From positions 1 to 64,000 of the forward strand of contig DJOD01000042.1 in assembly GCA_002437115.1 (NCBI GenBank): DNA of 64,000 nt, given 5' to 3'. The DNA comes from Prevotella sp. UBA6447. Its GTDB lineage: Bacteria > Bacteroidota > Bacteroidia > Bacteroidales > Bacteroidaceae. The position numbers were made by a program, and so were the translations under genes. The notes beneath the pieces are model-generated. The model made no database searches, had not been told where the DNA came from, and was given only the letters and a program-made list of their open reading frames with translations. Of the stretch, positions 57,784 to 64,000 are shown piece by piece. The number at the start of each line of letters is the position of its first letter. Within the stretch, counting starts at the first letter, position 1.

Positions 57784-58947
57784 ATGAAAGAGAAAATAGG
57801 TGTTTTTATTCCGGCAACATTAGGCATGCTGACCGCATTCGGTCCCTTTGTAACAGACTTCTACTTGCCTGCATTGCCCGAGATGACGGTGTTTTTCCAC
57901 ACCTCGCCTGCCCTTGCCTCGCTCAGCCTGACGACGGGAATGATAGGCTTGGCAGCGGGTCAGGTGTTCATAGGCCCGCTCACGGACAAGTATGGGCGCA
58001 AACACATTCTTGTGGCCTCCATGCTCTTGTTTGCCATTGCTTCGGTGCTGTGTATCCTTGCGCCCAACATCTACCTGTTCAACCTGATGCGCATATTCCA
58101 GGGGGTGGCGGGAGCTGGTGGCATCGTCATTTCAAAGAGTATGGCTACGGATATGTTCAGAGGCAAGGAGCTGGCCAACTTCATGGCGATTCTCGGTTCC
58201 ATCAATGGCATCGCTCCGGTGTGCGCGCCTGTCGTGGGCGGTATCATGGCAGGCATCACGTCGTGGCAAGGCGTGTTCTGCCTGTTGCTCGGTGTCGGGC
58301 TGATGCTGATGCTGTGCAGTGGCCGGTTGCCTGAGACATTACCCACAGGCAAACGATTGGACAGCAACATCCTGCAGGTGTATGCCAACCTCTTCCGCGT
58401 GTTCCGCAACCCGCGTTTCACGTTCAGCACCCTCGCCGCAATGGCCTGTTTCTTCACTTTCTTTGCTTATATCGCCTCGTCGCCTTTCATCCTGCAACAG
58501 GTCTATGGCCTCACACCGTTTGCGTTTAGCCTCTGCTTTGCCCTCAATGCCTTCATGATAGGCATCGGGGCTGCCATAGCACCACAGTTTAAGCGGCAGA
58601 CCACCAGCTTGAAGTGTGGAGCCATCGACTTTGTCATTGCTGCCGTGATGCTCGCCATATGCCTGTTGGGCCATTTGCCGCTTGTGGTTGTCATGGCGTT
58701 TTACATGTACCTGATGACAAGCTTCGGGTTGATGCAGCCGGGGCTAACCGCCATAGCCCTTGACGCAGAGCGCGACAACGCGGGGGCGGCAAGCGCCATC
58801 TTCGGAGCGTCGGGCTTTGTGGCTGGTGCTGTGTCGAGCCCTATCGTGGCCATTGGGCAGATAGAGGTGACATCAAGTTGCGTGATGGTGGCGGGAGCAG
58901 TGGCTTGCATTATGCTGACGCTGCCCTTGTGCAAGCGGTTAAAATGA
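57784..58947 (+). CDS. Bcr/CflA-type MFS drug efflux transporter
   Basis: 387 residues from the ATG at 57784, the better N-terminus over the longer frame. Twelve hydrophobic segments. N-terminal signature GPFVTDFYLPALPEM, then GPLTDKYGRKHI in the loop between segments 2 and 3 as in DHA1 drug:proton antiporters, and SKSMATDMFRG. Exports drugs (bicyclomycin or chloramphenicol-type in known members) across the inner membrane. Isolated with its own promoter. Confidence 0.86.
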   Translation: MKEKIGVFIPATLGMLTAFGPFVTDFYLPALPEMTVFFHTSPALASLSLTTGMIGLAAGQVFIGPLTDKYGRKHILVASMLLFAIASVLCILAPNIYLFNLMRIFQGVAGAGGIVISKSMATDMFRGKELANFMAILGSINGIAPVCAPVVGGIMAGITSWQGVFCLLLGVGLMLMLCSGRLPETLPTGKRLDSNILQVYANLFRVFRNPRFTFSTLAAMACFFTFFAYIASSPFILQQVYGLTPFAFSLCFALNAFMIGIGAAIAPQFKRQTTSLKCGAIDFVIAAVMLAICLLGHLPLVVVMAFYMYLMTSFGLMQPGLTAIALDAERDNAGAASAIFGASGFVAGAVSSPIVAIGQIEVTSSCVMVAGAVACIMLTLPLCKRLK

Positions 58948-59010
58948 CCTGTTGCGTCCAGCTGTCCTGTGATGGGAGGGATGCCCCGTATGCTATTTTG
59001 TTTTTTGATT

Positions 59011-60312
59011 TCACTTAACGCGGATGATATCTTCCCAGCGAGTGGTGAAGTTGTGGCTGCGGAACTCATGCTTGATGGCATCGCGAAAGGAGCCCGCTTT
59101 CCCCTTGCCATGGGGGGGCGTGTATTGCTGGCTGCCCAGCACGACCGTCTCGGTGCCATTGAGCTTGTTGATCTTGTCGATCGATGCGGTGAGGCGTTTC
59201 AGCTTCTCGCGTTTCTCGGCATCGTAGTCGAGGAAGTTTGTTTGCACCAGTTTCTCGTCGCTGATGGCCGACACGATGACCCCGGCCCGCTTGTATTTAA
59301 AACCCTTGATATAGATACGCCTGAGAGCCTTCAGGGCTCCGTCAACCACCTCTTGCGTGGAGTTGACAGGTGTCAGCAACACCTCCATGGCCGAGTTGCT
59401 GTATTGGGGCAAGTCCGTGCGAAAACGGTTCGTGTCGATAAAAACCATGATGCTGGCGCACACGCTGTGTTGCCGGCGCAGCTTCTCAGCGCATCGCGCC
59501 GCATAGTTGCTCACCTGCGTGCGCAGGTCGAGCAGGTCGTCGATCATTCCCGGGAACGAGCGACTGGTGCAGATGCTCTTCTTCGTGGTGAGCTGTTCGG
59601 TGGGTATGCAGTCGATGCCGTTTAGTTCCAGCCAAGTGCGCTCGCCCGTGACGTGCAACTCTTTTCGGACCCAGGCTCGTGGCTTTACGGCTAAGTCGTA
59701 GGCTGTCTTGAGGCCGTAGCCTTCCAGGCGTTCGAGGTATCGGCGCCCAACGCCCCACACCTCCTTGAGTGGAAAGAGCTTCAGCGCTTTGATGCGCTGC
59801 TCCTCCGAGGCGATGACACAACAGTGATTGTAGCCTGGATAGTCCTTGGCAAAGCGGTCGGCACATTTGGCCAGCGTCTTGGTGGGGGCTATGCCGATGC
59901 TCACAGGCATGTCCACCCATTTCCAAATCTTCTGGTTGAGGGCTTCGCCCCACGCTTTCAGCTGGTCGTGTGGACAATCGTCGAGCACGCAAAAAGCCTC
60001 GTCGATGCTGTAGCGATAAAAGTCGGCACATGCGTCGCTGATAATCTCCATGACACGCTTGGTGATGTCGCCGTAAAGTTCATAGTTGCTCGAGAACACC
60101 CCAATTGCCTTTCCGGGGAACCGTTCTGCCAGTTGATAATAAGGTATGCCCATGGGTATGCCCAGTTGTTTGGCCTCTTTTGATCGTGCCACGACGCAAC
60201 CGTCGTTGTTGCTCAGCACCACAACAGGCTTATTGTTGAGGTCGGGTCGAAACACGCGCTCGCACGAGCAGAAACAACTGTCGCAGTCGCAGATGGCGTA
60301 AAATTTACTCAT
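59011..60312 (-). CDS. umuC: UmuC-type Y-family DNA polymerase
   Basis: 433 residues from the ATG at 60312 (12 codons inside the longer frame, overlapping the MFS gene by 8 nt). Palm and fingers: FYAICDCDSCFCSCERVFRP at the N-terminus, VVVLSNNDGCVVARS, YSIDEAF near 117 (catalytic SIDE), KTLAKCADR, then the thumb and little-finger region and the C-terminal DUF4113-like stretch (QYTPPHGKG). Translesion synthesis in the cytoplasm. The first motif reads D-C-D-S-C-F-C-S-C-E where E. coli UmuC has D-V-N-A-F-Y-A-S-C-E. Last gene of the operon; no umuD beside it. Confidence 0.92.
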   Translation of the reverse strand: MSKFYAICDCDSCFCSCERVFRPDLNNKPVVVLSNNDGCVVARSKEAKQLGIPMGIPYYQLAERFPGKAIGVFSSNYELYGDITKRVMEIISDACADFYRYSIDEAFCVLDDCPHDQLKAWGEALNQKIWKWVDMPVSIGIAPTKTLAKCADRFAKDYPGYNHCCVIASEEQRIKALKLFPLKEVWGVGRRYLERLEGYGLKTAYDLAVKPRAWVRKELHVTGERTWLELNGIDCIPTEQLTTKKSICTSRSFPGMIDDLLDLRTQVSNYAARCAEKLRRQHSVCASIMVFIDTNRFRTDLPQYSNSAMEVLLTPVNSTQEVVDGALKALRRIYIKGFKYKRAGVIVSAISDEKLVQTNFLDYDAEKREKLKRLTASIDKINKLNGTETVVLGSQQYTPPHGKGKAGSFRDAIKHEFRSHNFTTRWEDIIRVK

Positions 60313-61594
60313 AGCCGTCCTCGTTACGCTTCCCGAAATTGGGGTCAATCCTGAGAAAGGATGTCACAAGCAATGTCACCGAGTAGCAGAGAGCTACCAA
60401 AATGAAAAAATGGCGGTAGCCCAACATTTCTTGTAATGTGCCAGCGAAAAGTCCTGGCAACATCATCGACAGCGCCATGAGTGCGGACGACAAGGCGTAG
60501 TGGCTGGTCTTAAATGGCCCTTGGCTGTAATAGATAAGGTAAAGCATATAGGATGTCAGTCCGAACCCATAGCCAAATTGCTCGATAAACACACAGGCAT
60601 TGACGGTCAGCAGGCTCGGTGGCAAGGCATAACTCAGAAACACATAGACCAGTGAAGGAAGGGCAAAAGCCAAGGCCATGGGCCATCGCCACTTGCGCAA
60701 GCCCCCACAGCCAGCTGCCATGCCTCCAAACACGCCACCCAAGGCCACGCCGATGGTACCCACGGTGCCCTGCACGAGCCCCAACTCTTGTGGTGACAGT
60801 CCCAGTCCGCCGTTGTGCCCAGCGTCAATCAAGAACAGCGACGACACCTTCGACAGCAGTCCTTCGGGCATGCGGAAAAGCGTGATGAACAACATGGCGG
60901 TCACGACGTGATCCTTTTGCACAAAAGTGCATAGCGTGTTTGCGACCTCTTTCCAGATGGTGCGGATGTTGATGCCTGGGTGAACCACGTCTTCGACTGG
61001 ATGGGGCAAGGCGTAGCTGTGCCATAGCCACAGGAGCAGGAACAGTCCTGCGACACCATAGAACAAGAGGCTCCATGAGTAGGCGATGCTGTTGCGAAAA
61101 ACGACTTGCAAGTTACCAGCTACCATCACCAGGACGCCTTGCCCAAAAATGGAGGCAAGTCGGTCGGCCACCGAGCGGATGCCCATGAACCATGCCTGTT
61201 GGTGGCTGTTGAGCCCCAACATATAGAAACCATCGGCGGCGATGCAGTGGCATGCGCCAGAAAACGCCATGACCCAAAAGAAAAACAGCGTGCCTTGCAT
61301 CCACAACGAAGTGGGAATGGTGAAAGCAATGCCGCCCAGTGCCGCGCCCAACAAGATCTCGGTCGTTAGCACCCACCAGCGCTTGGTCTTGATGAGCTCC
61401 ACAAACGGGCTCCAAATGGGCTTCAACACCCAGGGCAGGTAGAGCCACGACGTGTAGAAGGTGATGGCTCCGTTACTTAGGCCAAGTTGCTTATATAAGA
61501 TGACGGATATGCTCATGACGGCCACAAGTGGCAGACCGTCGCTGAAAGCCAGCGTTGGAACCCATAGCCAGGGTGATCGTTTGTGGAGTTGCAT
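60305..61594 (-). CDS. AmpG-like muropeptide MFS permease
   Basis: 429 residues, about 12 membrane segments. The start RSPWLWVPTLAFSDGLPLVAVMSISVILYK matches the AmpG family and the Pro-rich motif LPWVLKPIWSPFVELIKTKRWW is typical of AmpG segment 2-3 loops. AmpG brings GlcNAc-anhydro-muropeptides from periplasm to cytoplasm for recycling. Starts 15 nt after the SpoIID-like stop. The exact substrate is inferred from family and neighbour. Confidence 0.85.
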   Translation of the reverse strand: MQLHKRSPWLWVPTLAFSDGLPLVAVMSISVILYKQLGLSNGAITFYTSWLYLPWVLKPIWSPFVELIKTKRWWVLTTEILLGAALGGIAFTIPTSLWMQGTLFFFWVMAFSGACHCIAADGFYMLGLNSHQQAWFMGIRSVADRLASIFGQGVLVMVAGNLQVVFRNSIAYSWSLLFYGVAGLFLLLWLWHSYALPHPVEDVVHPGINIRTIWKEVANTLCTFVQKDHVVTAMLFITLFRMPEGLLSKVSSLFLIDAGHNGGLGLSPQELGLVQGTVGTIGVALGGVFGGMAAGCGGLRKWRWPMALAFALPSLVYVFLSYALPPSLLTVNACVFIEQFGYGFGLTSYMLYLIYYSQGPFKTSHYALSSALMALSMMLPGLFAGTLQEMLGYRHFFILVALCYSVTLLVTSFLRIDPNFGKRNEDGYE

Positions 61595-61609
61595 GGTGAT
61601 GTTTGGTCC

Positions 61610-62962
61610 TTACTGATATGATTTCGTTATGGTGGCACCTGGATAGTAGTGCGTCAGAATCTCGTCGTAGGTGTATCCTTGCTCGCCCATCACGGCCGCG
61701 CCTATCTGGCAAAGACCCACCCCGTGACCCCATCCCGCTCCTGTAAGCAAGAAACGTGCAGGGATGCCTTGGCTGTCGATGCCTTGCCTGTCAACGACAA
61801 AAGCCGAACTGTAAAGGTGCGTCTTGCTCAACGCACGCCGTATCTCCAGCTCCTTGCCGATGGTGAGCGTGCGACGGGTACCTACAATCTTCAGTGTAAC
61901 GATGCGCCCGCTCTTGCCACGTGACGTTGGCACCAAGTCGATGATGGAGCCAAAGTCGATGTGCAGCTTATTGCTGAGCAGCGTAGCCAGCTCCTGCTGG
62001 GTGTAGGCCACTTGCCATCGGTAGAAGTCGGTAGTCTCTTGGTCATAATCGTTGAGCACTTGCGAGAGGATGGCCTTGTCGGTCGTGTTACAGAAGCTCT
62101 CAGGCCTTGAGCGAATCCAGCGCTCGGCCTGCTCCTCCTGTGTGAGGTCGGGCAGGGTGGGGGTGTCCTTTCCGGCAGAAGCCAAGGTGGCCAGCCGGGG
62201 TGGCAGCCTGTCGGCTACAGCGCGAAGGTAACTCTTGGCACTGTCCTCCCAGCAATACTGGAATTCCTCGGTGGCGCCGCCGCAACACTTTGAAAAACGC
62301 GTGTCGCAAATGGCACCGTCGGCCGTCAGGATTTGGCCGCGTGTTTGCCGGATGGCTTCGGCCACATGTACGCTGGTTTCCTTTGTGATGCCCTGGTAAC
62401 GCTGGCAATGGTCGTCGGCACACACGTCGAAGAGGGTGTGGTCTTCACGGTCGTACCAACGGATGAGCGTGTCGTGTCCTTCTACAAACGAGGGACGGAG
62501 AGTCGTGGTGGAGGTGGTAGCCTGTCGCTTTTTCATCTGGGCCAACAACCACGACCGTGAGATAACAGCATGCGCCTTGAGCAGTTGTAGGCTTGATGTG
62601 GCGCTCATCTCGCTTGATATGACACTTTCGAGATATAGCTCCACGGGCAGCTCGTTGATTGCCAGCACGTTGCTGCCATCCACCACGAGCCGTAGGATGC
62701 CAAGAAACGTTTGCGTCTCATTGCGTTGCCAGTGGAAGTTGATGCCGATGGTTACGTCTTTCAGGGAGAAAGACGCGTCGGGGACGCTTGGACAGAAGGT
62801 CAACTCACGATAGCGACCTCCATTCCATGCGATGGCACCCCCAGAGATCTCTGCCACCTGGTCACCTTTGGCTTGCATACCGTTTATGGCGTATGGCTTG
62901 TTGAGCGCAAAACTGATGCGCTTGCCGCTGACGATGCCCACTGTGACGTGAGGCTCCTGCAT
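61610..62962 (-). CDS. SpoIID/LytB-like protein
   Basis: 450 residues from the ATG at 62962 (63025 would add 21). SpoIID domain: VGIVSGKRISFAL at the N-terminus, LPVELYLESVISSEMSATSS with the expected catalytic Glu near residue 145, then KAHAVISRSW, a Cys-rich segment (KCCGGATEEFQYCW), and the C-terminal GAGWGHGVGLCQIGAA with a terminal ILTHYYPGAT. In Bacillus and Clostridium SpoIID is a peptidoglycan lytic transglycosylase. No signal peptide is visible from either start. Operon partner of the AmpG-like permease. Confidence 0.86.
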   Translation of the reverse strand: MQEPHVTVGIVSGKRISFALNKPYAINGMQAKGDQVAEISGGAIAWNGGRYRELTFCPSVPDASFSLKDVTIGINFHWQRNETQTFLGILRLVVDGSNVLAINELPVELYLESVISSEMSATSSLQLLKAHAVISRSWLLAQMKKRQATTSTTTLRPSFVEGHDTLIRWYDREDHTLFDVCADDHCQRYQGITKETSVHVAEAIRQTRGQILTADGAICDTRFSKCCGGATEEFQYCWEDSAKSYLRAVADRLPPRLATLASAGKDTPTLPDLTQEEQAERWIRSRPESFCNTTDKAILSQVLNDYDQETTDFYRWQVAYTQQELATLLSNKLHIDFGSIIDLVPTSRGKSGRIVTLKIVGTRRTLTIGKELEIRRALSKTHLYSSAFVVDRQGIDSQGIPARFLLTGAGWGHGVGLCQIGAAVMGEQGYTYDEILTHYYPGATITKSYQ

Positions 62963-63082
62963 GGAGATAGCTGTATGTGCTGGTAGGTATGTATGCTTGT
63001 TTTGTGTTGTCGGATTCGGTCTCATGTTATAAATGAAGCTTGGTGAGCCGCTCTTTCGTTGCCGAGATTGGTCTAACCTTTG

Positions 63083-63108
63083 CAAAGATAGGAATTTTAG
63101 CTCACAAA
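63083..63108 (-). promoter_or_regulatory. Promoter of the SpoIID-AmpG-UmuC operon
   Basis: Minus strand TATCTTTG (63090-63083) fits the -7 box. A TTTG (63108-63105) lies 14 nt upstream, shorter than usual. Starts at 63085 and longer are excluded because they lie in the box. Confidence 0.5.
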
Positions 63109-63133
63109 ATATAGTGTTTTTTCAAAAAATTTG

Positions 63134-63141
63134 TATCTTTG
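63134..63141 (+). promoter_or_regulatory. Promoter -7 element of rlmN
   Basis: TATCTTTG (63134-63141) ends only 5 nt before the rlmN ATG, so the transcript would be nearly leaderless. The -33 box is not clear. Confidence 0.55.
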
Positions 63142-63146
63142 CACAG

Positions 63147-64000
63147 ATGAAGAAAAAAATGTTACTTGGCATGACGCTCGCTGAGCTGAAAGAGGTGGCC
63201 GCTTCTTTGGGCATGCCTGCTTTCACAGGAGGGCAGATGGCCAAATGGATTTATGGCAACCACGTCAGGAGCATAGACGAAATGACCAACATCTCAAAGG
63301 CCAATCGCGCTCGGCTGGCTGAGAAATATGAGATTGGGTGTGTGCGTCCCATCGATGCGCAACATTCGAAAGACGGCACCATCAAGTATCTCTTTCCCGT
63401 TAGCACGACGCGTCCCGACGAAAGTCGGGGCGTCAGGTTTGTTGAGACGGTCTATATTCCAGAAGATGACCGTGCGACGCTCTGCGTGTCGTGTGAGGTA
63501 GGCTGCAAGATGAACTGCCTGTTCTGCCAAACGGGCAAGCAAGGCTTTGAAGGTTATCTGACGGTGACAGACATTCTCAATCAGATATATAGCCTGCCTG
63601 AAGTGGACAAACTGACCAACATTGTCTATATGGGACAAGGCGAGCCGATGGACAACCTTGAAAACGTGCTGCGTTCCACGGAAATTCTGACGGCAGATTA
63701 CGGGTGGGCATGGAGCCCGAAACGCATCACCGTGAGCTCGGTGGGCATCAAGGGCAAGCTGCAGCGCTTTCTGGAAGAGAGCGATTGCCATGTGGCAATC
63801 AGCCTACATGCTCCAAGCCATGAGCTTCGCGCGAGACTCATGCCTGCCGAGAAAGCCATGCCCATTGACGACATAGTGGAACTTTTGCGTAATTACGACT
63901 TCGCCCATCAGCGACGCTTGTCTTTCGAGTATATAGTCTTTGGGGGCATCAACGACACGGTGGCTCATGCGCGCCAAATAGTCAAGTTGCTGAAGGGGCT
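63147..64000 (+). CDS. rlmN: 23S rRNA (adenine2503-C2) methyltransferase, 5' part
   Basis: 284 complete codons before the window ends. N-terminal HhH-like region, then the radical SAM cluster C120-x3-C124-x2-C127 (GCKMNCLFCQTG), GQGEPMDN, TVSSVG and SLHAP. Methylates A2503 of 23S rRNA and A37 of some tRNAs. The ATG at 63147 is chosen by family resemblance of the first residues (LLGMTLAEL). Truncated by the window boundary, not a pseudogene as far as seen. Starts close to a -7 box. Confidence 0.95.
   Translation, partial: MKKKMLLGMTLAELKEVAASLGMPAFTGGQMAKWIYGNHVRSIDEMTNISKANRARLAEKYEIGCVRPIDAQHSKDGTIKYLFPVSTTRPDESRGVRFVETVYIPEDDRATLCVSCEVGCKMNCLFCQTGKQGFEGYLTVTDILNQIYSLPEVDKLTNIVYMGQGEPMDNLENVLRSTEILTADYGWAWSPKRITVSSVGIKGKLQRFLEESDCHVAISLHAPSHELRARLMPAEKAMPIDDIVELLRNYDFAHQRRLSFEYIVFGGINDTVAHARQIVKLLKG

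Overview
The window is a stretch of Bacteroidota chromosome, most probably from Prevotella or a close relative. Four things point there. Almost every recognisable promoter has the Bacteroidota form (TTTG, about 19-20 nt, TAnnTTTG). The tmRNA encodes the tag GENNYALAA. The gene families (GH127/DUF1680, DUF5689, DUF4369, DUF4847, type IX secretion C-terminal domains, SusC-like TonB receptors) are typical of the phylum. Shine-Dalgarno sequences are nearly absent. No rRNA, tRNA, CRISPR array or intact insertion sequence was seen.

Layout. 1-4.3 kb: a secreted GH127 glycosidase and a DUF362 protein. 4.4-7.1 kb: dnaX, divergent from divIC and a small membrane protein. 7.2-12.3 kb: a DUF4369 lipoprotein, then a tight operon of dihydroorotase, a free-standing MetH reactivation domain, a membrane metallophosphoesterase and PlsC, closed by a terminator. 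12.4-18.2 kb: a polyprenol-phosphate sugar transferase, mfd and a sodium:solute symporter. 18.2-19.7 kb: gpx-trxB peroxide-defence pair. 19.9-21.2 kb: two small lipoproteins. 21.2-28.9 kb: a secreted DNA/RNA nuclease, ribosomal protein L31 type B, a TonB receptor operon with two surface lipoproteins, and a divergent secreted EEP-family nuclease/phosphatase. 29-31.5 kb: a uracil-DNA-glycosylase-like protein, uridine kinase, a DUF308 membrane protein and a histidine phosphatase. 31.7-32.6 kb: an exported protein with RTF/RSF repeats.

32.9-49.2 kb is an exopolysaccharide locus: Wzi-like outer-membrane protein and DUF4847 lipoprotein, two near-duplicate phosphoglycosyl transferases, several glycosyltransferases, a GH16 glycanase, a WbsX-like protein, an acyltransferase, Wzy-like polymerase, Wzx flippase, Wzz-like chain-length protein and a large SLBB export protein. 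Seven genes (49.2 to 39.8 kb) read as one operon from a good promoter at 49.33-49.36 kb. No Wzc-type tyrosine kinase is present.

49.5-53.8 kb: a 1438-residue CotH/lamin-tail protein with a type IX sorting tail. 54.0-55.2 kb: ssrA (tmRNA) and rubrerythrin. 55.6-56.8 kb: a ParA-like ATPase with a DUF3408/TraB-like partner, followed by about 1 kb that looks decayed and carries a perfect 19-bp inverted repeat. 57.8-58.9 kb: a Bcr/CflA-type efflux pump. 59.0-63.0 kb: an operon of SpoIID-like protein, AmpG-like permease and UmuC-type polymerase. From 63.15 kb: rlmN, cut by the window end.

The points most worth following are the stand-alone MetH activation domain, the secreted nuclease/TonB/DUF5689 cluster, the SpoIID-AmpG-UmuC operon with an unusual polymerase active-site motif, and the ParA/DUF3408 pair beside decayed DNA. 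I cannot demonstrate a wholly new system from sequence alone. Identifications rest on recognised motifs and family resemblance; no database search was run.
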